Of a stretch of 37,272 nucleotides of DNA, positions 16,086-23,383 are shown in pieces. The position numbers were made by a program, and so were the translations under genes. The notes below the pieces were generated by a model. It ran no database searches, was not told the origin of the DNA, and saw only the letters and a program-made list of their open reading frames with translations. Numbering within the stretch: the first letter of the stretch is position 1; each line of letters starts with the position of its first letter. Source of the DNA: Pseudomonadales bacterium (lineage in GTDB: Bacteria; Pseudomonadota; Gammaproteobacteria; Pseudomonadales; Azotimanducaceae); the NCBI GenBank assembly GCA_028280225.1, contig JANQMF010000213.1, forward strand, positions 1 through 37,272, given 5' to 3'.

Positions 16086-18070
16086 GCGCAGAACTGCTGG
16101 GTATGTTCACCCACCTCCGGGGAACTTAACCTGATCGACATAGGGTGCTGCTTAAACTGAAAGGGAAAGCCTTTCACCATTGCACCATCCGGGCTGTGCG
16201 CAAATATTTCTGTGTTATCCGCCATAAACCGGGCGTACATATCCGATCCGCACTGCACCACCGCCGCGCCAACCCCAAGCCCTTTAAGTTTTTCAATCAA
16301 TTGCTCAGCGGTAAGATTTTTGCACCAATCCTCCAGACGGGTTTGTGCAAGTGTTTCGCTCACCGCCTGTGTCGGTTGAAACGCAACCCAACGGTTATCC
16401 GAAGTCTGAAAAGCCCGGCCGTTATCCTGAGGCACTACATCAAGTCCAGCGGACGCACCTTCAATTTCTTCCCCGGCCAGATACACCGCCACGTCCCGCT
16501 GGGAAACATCCAATTGCATACCCCGGGTGGGGCCGGATAGCGCAGCAACAATCACCGCGGCGGCATACAACACAACCGTCTGGTCGGGATAGTTGATGTT
16601 TCGGCCGGTGATATAGGGGGTATCGTCCCCATAAGAAACGTGGGCGGAAAAACCCGAAGAAGCTTCCAGGGTTGACCCAAAGCTGCTTGATCCACAACCG
16701 GGCCCCGTGAGGCCCTGACCGGAAATCGACGCCAGCATGATTGCCGGGTTGACCGACCGCAGTACATCGTAGCCCAGCCCAAGCCGCTCCAGCACACCGC
16801 GCCGAAAGTTTTCAACAACCACGTCCGCGCTTTCAACCAGGGATAGAAAGGTGGCTTTGTCATCCGCGTTTTTTAAATCCAATGCAATGGCATACTTGTT
16901 GCGGTTGTTGCACTTGAACAGGGGAGACACCGCCTGTCCCGCCCAACTTCGGAACGGATCCGGATAGGTATGAGACTCCACCTTGATCACTTCCGCGCCC
17001 AGGTCAGCCAGCAACGCGGATACCCCGGCACCGGCTGTAATAATGCCAAGGTCCAGCACCCGGATACCGGCAAGGGGCAAGGCATCTTCGGTTGGGGTGT
17101 CCGCAACGGATTCTGCTGCCCTGTCAACAACCCGGTGCGCCAGGCGGGGGGTCAGACCCTGGCCGGACGTGCCAACCGGTACGGCAACAAAGGTATCCCG
17201 GTGTTGCAGCAATGGGTCCTTAAGCAGATCCTCAGCTTCCATAACCGATGCGGCGGGAATATCAAATTCCAGGAATGCTGAGTTAATCTCACTTTTTGTG
17301 AGCCCTTTTGCCCACTGCCGGATGATGTCCATGTACTCGGAGCGTGCCGCAGCCCGGCCGGCAAAGGAGCTGAAACGTTCGTCGTTGAGCCGCTCATCAC
17401 CAACCATCGCTACAATGTTTGGCCAGTCCCGTTCCTGGTAAACCAGGGCCGCATAACCATCCCGGCAGGCGATAACCGGCCATTCCGCCGCATCCCCCTG
17501 GCGGTGAATATCTTTGCCCAGCACACCCGCAGCCGCCGCCTTCCAATTAACCCATGCCAACGCACCTGCAGCGTCCACCGCTGCGTTGTCCCCAACGTTG
17601 AAGCGCCGCTGCAGGGAAACCAGAGAACACAGGGCTGCAAGCAAGCCATAGGCTACCGTGCCGGCCCCGTAAGAACCGGTGGGGATGATCGGCGCCGCCT
17701 GGGGATCACCCAGCAGATCGGCAAAACCGGACTCGGCAAATAATACCGCTTCGCTGCACAGCGGATCCGCTTGCAGGACAACAACCCGCTGGTCCGGAAG
17801 TTGTGCAGCCGGCGCCGCATCCGCGGCAAGCACAAAATTAAGGGGATCAGCGTTAAGCCATGTTTTAGCATCTTGAGCAACTAAGGATTTACCCCGCGCC
17901 GTAAAGCTTTCGTTTACCGCAAAGTGTTCATCAACATAAACATCAGCGCCAAGTTGCCGGGCCATCTGGCCGGCCATGTCCACTGCCTTACGGGCAACCG
18001 GTGAGGTTGACGCGGTTGCAATTTGCAGGACTTTTATACCGGACAGGAAATCATCGTTTGTGGTTGCCAT
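16082..18070 (-). CDS. family III CoA-transferase (CaiB/BaiF), double-length
   Basis: 662 residues made of two CaiB/BaiF-type halves. The second half (from about 333, LAGIRVLDLGIITAGAGVSA) is complete, with GAEVIKVESHTYPDPFRSW, ADVVVENFRRGVLERLGLGY, and Asp496 in NINYPDQ at the position of the catalytic aspartate. The first half (about 10-310) is shortened and has PTGSYGAG where the aspartate motif would be, so it probably keeps only a structural role in the interlocked fold. The enzyme moves CoA between acids, activating a substrate without ATP. It precedes and overlaps the MFS transporter. A TGTC-N8-GACA dyad is centred about 72 bp before the ATG. Confidence 0.9.
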   Translation of the reverse strand: MATTNDDFLSGIKVLQIATASTSPVARKAVDMAGQMARQLGADVYVDEHFAVNESFTARGKSLVAQDAKTWLNADPLNFVLAADAAPAAQLPDQRVVVLQADPLCSEAVLFAESGFADLLGDPQAAPIIPTGSYGAGTVAYGLLAALCSLVSLQRRFNVGDNAAVDAAGALAWVNWKAAAAGVLGKDIHRQGDAAEWPVIACRDGYAALVYQERDWPNIVAMVGDERLNDERFSSFAGRAAARSEYMDIIRQWAKGLTKSEINSAFLEFDIPAASVMEAEDLLKDPLLQHRDTFVAVPVGTSGQGLTPRLAHRVVDRAAESVADTPTEDALPLAGIRVLDLGIITAGAGVSALLADLGAEVIKVESHTYPDPFRSWAGQAVSPLFKCNNRNKYAIALDLKNADDKATFLSLVESADVVVENFRRGVLERLGLGYDVLRSVNPAIMLASISGQGLTGPGCGSSSFGSTLEASSGFSAHVSYGDDTPYITGRNINYPDQTVVLYAAAVIVAALSGPTRGMQLDVSQRDVAVYLAGEEIEGASAGLDVVPQDNGRAFQTSDNRWVAFQPTQAVSETLAQTRLEDWCKNLTAEQLIEKLKGLGVGAAVVQCGSDMYARFMADNTEIFAHSPDGAMVKGFPFQFKQHPMSIRLSSPEVGEHTQQFCA

Positions 18071-18134
18071 TGGTCACCCTCGAACCAGCTTAACAAGACA
18101 GTGACTATAGTAAGTCAGACCCAGGGTGCAAGAG

Positions 18135-18150
18135 TGTCAAAAATCGGACA
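18135..18150. promoter_or_regulatory. Crp/CooA-like dyad TGTCA-N6-GGACA
   Basis: TGTCAAAAATCGGACA lies in the 108-bp gap between the CoA-transferase start and the stop of the Crp-type gene. It agrees with the site at 23312 at 20 of 22 positions when three flanking bases on each side are included. It probably controls the CoA-transferase/MFS unit. Confidence 0.6.
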
Positions 18151-18178
18151 TTTGCCGCTACCCGCACACGCGCCGGGT

Positions 18179-18853
18179 TCAACAGCTTTTACCTTTTGCA
18201 AAGTCCAGCAAGGCGGAAAAGTCCGGCACTTTAATGTGGCCATAGCCAAGTTCGATGAGCCCTTCGTCTTCCCACGTGCGAATGATACGGTTTATCGATT
18301 GCCGGGAAACACCCGACATATTGGCAAAATCATCCTGGGTAAAGTGCAGGCAGTTGACCCCCTCTTCCTCCTGGGCATAGGTGTACATCAAAAATGCCAA
18401 CCTGAGATCAAGCCGGTGCAGCGAAGCGTCGATTAACTGGTTATAGGTTGCAATATTGCGCATCGCCAGTCTGCGTGCCAGATGCGCGTTGATCTCCGGG
18501 TGGTCCCGACAAAGCTGATTAAAGTCATCCACCGGCAGCAAACCGGCTTCGGTTTCCCCCACACAGATGACGTTGGTCCCCATAATACCCCGATCCGCGA
18601 CCAGCAGCGTTTCGTTCATCGTATGACCAGCCGCAATGACATTAAGGATCATCTCCCGCCCGTCCGGGGACAACGCGATAATCTTGACCGCCCCCCGATA
18701 GATCTCGTAAACCCCTTTGACCGGCTCCCAGGCGGGGCAAATGACCTCACCGTCCTGATACACACGGCGGCGCATGCGGCCACGCACCCAGCTCGCTAAT
18801 TCTGCATCCAGTTCATCAATCCAACTGCCCGGATCCGGACGAATCCTGTACAT
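18179..18853 (-). CDS. Crp/Fnr-family transcriptional regulator
   Basis: 224 residues. A cyclic-nucleotide-binding-type beta-roll (about 30-115) is joined by a long dimer helix to a Crp helix-turn-helix (FTQDDFANMSGVSRQSINRI, 171-190). The recognition helix has Arg184-Gln185-Ser186 and Arg189 where E. coli CRP has Arg180-Glu181-Thr182 and Arg185. The Glu-to-Gln change fits recognition of TGTCA rather than TGTGA half-sites. The cAMP pocket consensus (GEL...RS) is absent and there is no cysteine cluster for an iron-sulfur centre, so the effector is unknown. It is divergent from the molybdenum hydroxylase genes, with a near-consensus dyad between them. It is the candidate activator of the 12.4-25.5 kb block. 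Confidence 0.9.
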   Translation of the reverse strand: MYRIRPDPGSWIDELDAELASWVRGRMRRRVYQDGEVICPAWEPVKGVYEIYRGAVKIIALSPDGREMILNVIAAGHTMNETLLVADRGIMGTNVICVGETEAGLLPVDDFNQLCRDHPEINAHLARRLAMRNIATYNQLIDASLHRLDLRLAFLMYTYAQEEEGVNCLHFTQDDFANMSGVSRQSINRIIRTWEDEGLIELGYGHIKVPDFSALLDFAKGKSC

Positions 18854-18895
18854 ACCCTCTCCTGTGAACCCCGTTATCCCCGCGCCCCTGCGAAA

Positions 18896-18911
18896 TGTAA
18901 ATATTTCGACA
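18896..18911. promoter_or_regulatory. near-consensus dyad TGTAA-N6-CGACA
   Basis: TGTAAATATTTCGACA, flanked by AAA and TTT, lies between the divergent Crp-type gene (start 18853) and the ferredoxin-like gene (start 18972). One half-site base differs from the three other sites. The wider repeat GAAATGT-N10-ACATTTC is perfect. It probably mediates autoregulation and control of the molybdenum hydroxylase. Confidence 0.5.
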
Positions 18912-18971
18912 TTTCACAACAAGCGCTTATGCGAAAGTCCGGCTTCATCATATCGCAACTATGCCGCCAAC

Positions 18972-19448
18972 ATGATTAGATTCGAACTTAACGGCCAAAC
19001 CGTTACCACCGAAGACTCACCCGATACCCCCCTGCTGTGGGTGGTAAGAGATACATTTAAGCTCAAAGGCTCCAAATATGGCTGTGGCGCGGGGCTTTGC
19101 GGCGCCTGCACCATGCACGTAGACGGCGAAAGCACACGAACCTGCATTCTCCCCGTGGGTAGCGTGGAAGGTAAGTCCATTACCACCATTGAGGGTTTGC
19201 GCCAGGACGGTGAGCTGCACCCGGTGCAACAGGCATGGATCAGCCACAGTGTGCCCCAGTGCGGTTACTGTCAATCCGGACAAATCATGACCGCTGCCGC
19301 CCTTCTGGAGCATAACCCGGACCCCACCCCGGATGATGTTGAAGCCGCATTGGCAGGCAATTTGTGCCGCTGTGGTTGTTACCCCCGCATTAAGGCTGCG
19401 GTGCTGGCGGCGGTAGACGCCACCGATGCGATGGAGGGCACCTCATGA
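18972..19448 (+). CDS. [2Fe-2S] subunit of molybdenum hydroxylase (IorA-like)
   Basis: 158 residues from the ATG at 18972. A plant-type ferredoxin domain has Cys38, Cys43, Cys46 and Cys58 (CGAGLCGAC), followed by the second [2Fe-2S] domain with QCGYCQSG (Cys97, Cys100) and LCRCGCYPRI (Cys132, Cys134). This is the small iron-sulfur subunit of xanthine-oxidase-family enzymes, closest in layout to isoquinoline 1-oxidoreductase and related aldehyde dehydrogenases. It passes electrons from the molybdenum site to a membrane or cytochrome acceptor. The start is set by domain boundary; the ribosome-binding site is weak. Its stop overlaps the next ATG by 4 bases. Confidence 0.93.
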   Translation: MIRFELNGQTVTTEDSPDTPLLWVVRDTFKLKGSKYGCGAGLCGACTMHVDGESTRTCILPVGSVEGKSITTIEGLRQDGELHPVQQAWISHSVPQCGYCQSGQIMTAAALLEHNPDPTPDDVEAALAGNLCRCGCYPRIKAAVLAAVDATDAMEGTS

Positions 19449-21646
19449 CATTGCAAAACCTCTCACGCCGGTCGTTTCTGGCCGGTATTGGCATTACCGG
19501 CGGTGGCCTTGTGGTTGGCCTGGGGCTGCAGGGGTGCAGTGCCGAGGCACCGCCCACCTTTACCACCACGGACTTTGCCCCTGATGCCTTTCTGCAGATT
19601 ACCCCCCAAAACGAATTTCGATTTATCTGTGCCCGGGATGAAATGGGTCAGGGTGTATCCAGCGGCCTGGCCACCCTGTTTGGTGAGGAGTTGGATGTAG
19701 ATCCAACCCGTTTTGACGTCAGCTTTCCCGGCGTCCACTCCGCTTATGGCCATCCGGCGTTTTCCGGTATTCAGAGTACCGGCGGCAGCGCCGCCATGCG
19801 CGGACACTACCTCCCGGCACGGCAAGCCGCAGCCAACGTGCGCGACCTGATCCTTGAGGCGGCAGCCCAGGACCTGAACGTGGAGAAGTCGAAACTATCC
19901 ACGGACAACGGTGAGGTCATTGCGGGTGAGCAACGCTACCCCTATGCGCAATTCATCACCACCGCACAATCGCTGCCCATCCCGGAGGCGGCACCGATGA
20001 AGGCGCCTGAAGCCTTTCGCTATATCGGCCAAGACGTGCCCAGACTGGACGCTGCTGAAAAGTCCACCGGCGAGGCCGTTTACGGTATCGATTTTGATAT
20101 CCCGGGCATGAAATACGCGCTGATGAAACGTTCGCCCATGTTCGGTGGAAGTGTAAATACTTTTGTACCTGATGATATCCAGCGTATGCCGGGCGTGGTT
20201 GACGTTGTCGAGATTTCCAATGGGGTGGCGGTTGTCGCGGACACGTTCTGGCAAGCCAAAAAAGCGCTGGATCAGCTCAACATAGAATGGGATACCGCGG
20301 AAGCGGCCAAGTTCAGTACAGCGGATTTAAGGGCTGATTACCAAACCGCCCTTGACGAGCAGACGGGTTCCACCACCGACGAGGAAGGTGATTTAGCGCT
20401 GGCCTTTCGCAACGGGGATACCCAGATAGAAGTAGATTTCTGGGCCCCCTATCTGGCGCACGCACCGTTAGAGCCCATGAACGCCGTGGTCAAAGTCGAA
20501 AACGGCGAAGCGGAAGTATGGACCGGGCTTCAGGGCCCCCCATTTGCCCAGGCCAGCGTGGCCCGCGCATTAAATATCGATAAAGCCAAGGTGCGTGTGC
20601 ACAACACCTATCTGGGTGGCGGTTTCGGCCGCCGGCTGCTGGCTACCCATGTAGCTGAAGCTGCGGAAATTGCCGCCGCCACGGGACACATTATTAAGCT
20701 GATCTGGACCCGGGAGGACGACATTCAAAATGGCGTGTTCCGCCCCGCGTCCCTGATGCGCATGAAGGCGTCGTTAGATAGCGAAGGCACCATCAACGGC
20801 TGGATGGCCAAACGGGTGGGTGGCAACATTCTGCCGGACAGAATGGTGGGTGCCCTGCCTGTTGTTGCACCGGATTTTGTGCCGGATGGTGTACTCAATT
20901 CGGTGGTTGGCCTGGCTGACACCGCCATGTCCAACTGGATTGTCGACGGTTCCAGCGTTGAAGGATTGGCCGGAGACTACGACCTGCCCAACCGGGTCAT
21001 AGAGCATGTCACCGTAAACCATGGTTTGCCCCTGAGTTACTGGCGCTCTGTGGGTCACTCTTATACCGCGTTTGCTAAAGAAAGTGCCATCGATGTGCTG
21101 GCCGAGGCAGCCGCCGTTGACCCTGTTGAGTTGCGTTTAAACAACACCCGGTCAAACCCCAGGCAGCACAATGTCATTAAGGTTGCCAGTGAGCGCATGA
21201 AATCCATGGAGGCTGAAAAAGTGGGCAGCCTGGGTTTTGCCGCACACAGCTCCTTCCATTCTTATGTGGCTCAGGTTGCGGATGTCAGTGTGCAAGGTTC
21301 CGACATTGTGGTAAACAAGGTGCTGTGTGTGGTCGACTGCGGCCGGGCCATTAATCCGGATGTGATTCGGGCGCAAATGGAGGGTGCCATTATGTTTGGC
21401 CTGACCGCTGCCCTGCACGGTGATCTGGATATAGCAGACGGCCGGGTGGTGCAGAGCAACTTCCATGATTACCCCTTGTTAAGAATGAACGAACACCCCG
21501 ACGTGGAAGTCATCATTATCGACAATGATGAAGATCCCACCGGGGTGGGCGAAGTTGGCTTGCCACCCATTGCCCCGGCGGTGGCCAATGCCGTTTTTGC
21601 CGAGACCGGGCAACGGCTCACCAGTCTGCCCCTGCGGTTCAGTTAA
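19445..21646 (+). CDS. molybdopterin-binding subunit of molybdenum hydroxylase (IorB-like)
   Basis: 733 residues. A twin-arginine signal (SRRSFLAG at 7-14, then a hydrophobic stretch) indicates export, presumably carrying the small subunit along. The body is the xanthine-dehydrogenase Mo-binding fold seen in single-chain IorB-type proteins: [40 protein letters not shown], and [14 protein letters not shown] near the end with Glu703 as the probable catalytic base. It would hydroxylate a heteroaromatic ring or oxidise an aldehyde using water. No FAD subunit, cytochrome c subunit or XdhC-type maturation gene lies beside it. The nearby PQQ/cytochrome c protein is a possible electron-chain partner (inference). 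Confidence 0.92.
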   Translation: MTLQNLSRRSFLAGIGITGGGLVVGLGLQGCSAEAPPTFTTTDFAPDAFLQITPQNEFRFICARDEMGQGVSSGLATLFGEELDVDPTRFDVSFPGVHSAYGHPAFSGIQSTGGSAAMRGHYLPARQAAANVRDLILEAAAQDLNVEKSKLSTDNGEVIAGEQRYPYAQFITTAQSLPIPEAAPMKAPEAFRYIGQDVPRLDAAEKSTGEAVYGIDFDIPGMKYALMKRSPMFGGSVNTFVPDDIQRMPGVVDVVEISNGVAVVADTFWQAKKALDQLNIEWDTAEAAKFSTADLRADYQTALDEQTGSTTDEEGDLALAFRNGDTQIEVDFWAPYLAHAPLEPMNAVVKVENGEAEVWTGLQGPPFAQASVARALNIDKAKVRVHNTYLGGGFGRRLLATHVAEAAEIAAATGHIIKLIWTREDDIQNGVFRPASLMRMKASLDSEGTINGWMAKRVGGNILPDRMVGALPVVAPDFVPDGVLNSVVGLADTAMSNWIVDGSSVEGLAGDYDLPNRVIEHVTVNHGLPLSYWRSVGHSYTAFAKESAIDVLAEAAAVDPVELRLNNTRSNPRQHNVIKVASERMKSMEAEKVGSLGFAAHSSFHSYVAQVADVSVQGSDIVVNKVLCVVDCGRAINPDVIRAQMEGAIMFGLTAALHGDLDIADGRVVQSNFHDYPLLRMNEHPDVEVIIIDNDEDPTGVGEVGLPPIAPAVANAVFAETGQRLTSLPLRFS

Positions 21647-21653
21647 ACCAGCC

Positions 21654-22463
21654 ATGAGCGCTGTATTTATCACCGGCAGTTCCAGCGGCATCGGGCGCGC
21701 GACGGCACAGCTTTTTCAGGCACGCGGCTGGACGGTATTTGCCACCATGAGAAACCCTGATGATGCCGGATTGCTGGCGGATTTAGATCAGGTGCACGTA
21801 CTGCCCCTTGACGTCACCAACCCGGCATCGGTATCACAGGCGGTGTCCAACGCGCTGGCCATCAGTGCCATTGATGTGCTGGTAAACAATGCGGGATACG
21901 GGGCTTATGGACCTTTGGAATGCACCCCCAGGAAGGGCATCGAAAGTTTATTTCAAACCAACCTGCTTGGCCTGATCGACGTGACCCGGGCTGTCATTCC
22001 GGATATGCGGACTCGTGGCAGCGGCACCATCATCAATGTGTCTTCCATGGGCGGCCACATTGCCTGGCCGTTAGGCAGTCTTTATCACGCGTCCAAGTTT
22101 GCGGTTGAAGGTCTTTCCGAAGCTTTGCTGTTTGAGCTGGAAGCCCTGGGGATTGCCATCAAGGTGGTTCAACCCGGCCGGGTGGCCACGGACTTTAACG
22201 GTCGCTCTGTGGACATTAACGTGGATCCTTCCCTGACAGAATACCAGCCGGTCATCCAAGCCTTGATGGCTTCCAGCAGCAAGGATAACTACCGTACCGA
22301 CCCGGAAGTACCCGCGCAGGTGATCTATACGGCAGCCACGGATGGTACAACCCGGTTTCGCTATGTGTCCGGGGACGATGCCATAGAGGGGCTCAAGCGC
22401 CGCAGGGAAACGCCGGACGCGGAGCACTTCTCCCGGATTAGAGCCGAATTTGGGCTGGCCTGA
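21654..22463 (+). CDS. short-chain dehydrogenase/reductase
   Basis: 269 residues from the ATG at 21654, 7 bases after the Mo-subunit stop; the longer frame upstream lies inside that gene and is not used. The NAD(P) motif TGSSSGIG is at 7-14, then VNNAGYGAYGPLE, the serine in NVSSMGG, and the catalytic YHASK. It resembles classical SDRs of the retinol/hydroxysteroid-dehydrogenase type with VQPGRVATDF after the active site. It is probably the last gene of the Mo-hydroxylase unit and oxidises or reduces a secondary alcohol/ketone. A terminator hairpin follows directly. Confidence 0.92.
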   Translation: MSAVFITGSSSGIGRATAQLFQARGWTVFATMRNPDDAGLLADLDQVHVLPLDVTNPASVSQAVSNALAISAIDVLVNNAGYGAYGPLECTPRKGIESLFQTNLLGLIDVTRAVIPDMRTRGSGTIINVSSMGGHIAWPLGSLYHASKFAVEGLSEALLFELEALGIAIKVVQPGRVATDFNGRSVDINVDPSLTEYQPVIQALMASSSKDNYRTDPEVPAQVIYTAATDGTTRFRYVSGDDAIEGLKRRRETPDAEHFSRIRAEFGLA

Positions 22464-22465
22464 AC

Positions 22466-23260
22466 CTAACGGCCGGTAAAGTCCGGCCTGCGTTTTTCCT
22501 GAAAGGCTTTAATACCTTCACGAACGTCGTCGCCACTCAGCACAACACCTTGGGCATAAGACTCAAAATCCAGAGCATCCTCAAGGGAGGTGTCCAAGGC
22601 TTTGTTCATTGCCTTCTTGGACAGTTGAATGGCAACCGGTGCGCCGGCGGCAAACCGCTGGGCCAACGCCACCGCTTCTGTTTGGGCGGTTCCTTCTTCA
22701 ACCTCCCGAAGAATCAAACCCATCTGTGCCGCCTCGCGGGCGGAAAAGCGGGCCGCTGACCAGATCAGTTCGCTGGCCTTTTGCAGACCAATCAATCGCG
22801 GCAGAAAGTACGAGACACCCCACTCCGGGTGCAGGCCCAAACGGCCAAAAGCCAGGCTGAACTTTGTGTTGGCCGAAGCTAAGCGAATGTCACAGGCTAA
22901 AGACAGACCAAGGCCACCCCCAGCACACGCACCGTTGATGGCGGCAATAAAGGGTTTGGTGGTGTTTTGCAGCCGCAGCACAATCTGATTGCGCACCGGT
23001 GAGATCAGGTGCTGTATTTCCCGGCGGTCCGCCGACTGAGACTGTTGCTGCATGGCGTTAACGTCGCCACCCGCGCAGAAGACCTCGCCGGCACCGGTGA
23101 TCACCACAGCGCGTACCTCGGTGTTGTTGTCAACAGCATCGATGGCTTCCAGGAGTTCCTGACGCATCTCGGGAATAAGCGCGTTCATGTGTTCCGGCCG
23201 GTTCAGAGTCACGACGGCTACGCGATTTTCCGTTTTGGTCAATATATATTTATGATTCAT
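22466..23260 (-). CDS. enoyl-CoA hydratase/isomerase family protein
   Basis: 264 residues from the ATG at 23260 (MNHKYIL), chosen because GGGA lies 6 bases upstream; the longer frame from 23317 would start inside the putative regulatory site. Crotonase-fold oxyanion motifs are CAGGD (62-66) and AGGGLG (113-118). The two glutamates of true hydratases are replaced (Gly118, Phe138). Glu146 in LGLHPEWG sits where isomerases such as PaaG carry an acid, so an isomerase role is likelier than hydration. It is divergent from the PQQ dehydrogenase and shares the TGTC-N8-GACA dyad with it. Confidence 0.88.
   Translation of the reverse strand: MNHKYILTKTENRVAVVTLNRPEHMNALIPEMRQELLEAIDAVDNNTEVRAVVITGAGEVFCAGGDVNAMQQQSQSADRREIQHLISPVRNQIVLRLQNTTKPFIAAINGACAGGGLGLSLACDIRLASANTKFSLAFGRLGLHPEWGVSYFLPRLIGLQKASELIWSAARFSAREAAQMGLILREVEEGTAQTEAVALAQRFAAGAPVAIQLSKKAMNKALDTSLEDALDFESYAQGVVLSGDDVREGIKAFQEKRRPDFTGR
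22471..22497 (+). terminator. intrinsic terminator after SDR
   Basis: GGCCGG and CCGGCC form a 6-bp GC stem with a TAAAGT loop, followed by TGCG and five T residues. It sits 8 bp after the SDR stop, inside the 3' end of the convergent enoyl-CoA hydratase gene. It should stop the Mo-hydroxylase/SDR transcript. Confidence 0.5.
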
Positions 23261-23311
23261 AAGCATTCCCAAATACTGCGTAAAGTGTATCCGCAAGGTT
23301 GCGCTGTCGAG

Positions 23312-23327
23312 TGTCAAAAAGCAGACA
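23312..23327. promoter_or_regulatory. Crp/CooA-like dyad TGTCA-N6-AGACA
   Basis: TGTCAAAAAGCAGACA is centred about 59 bp upstream of the hydratase/isomerase ATG and 64 bp upstream of the PQQ dehydrogenase ATG. Its similarity to the site at 18135 (20 of 22 bases with flanks) is the strongest evidence for a shared regulator. Confidence 0.6.
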
Positions 23328-23383
23328 TTTAGCCCGGCAGAGTTTTGCTATTTTATCCACTCCTCCAAGGCCAATGATTCAAC

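Noticed and set aside
18179-18853. Crp-type regulator being CooA itself (heme CO sensor)
   Set aside because: Only the target-site pattern and Gln at the recognition helix resemble CooA; I cannot confirm the heme ligands and no CO dehydrogenase genes are present.
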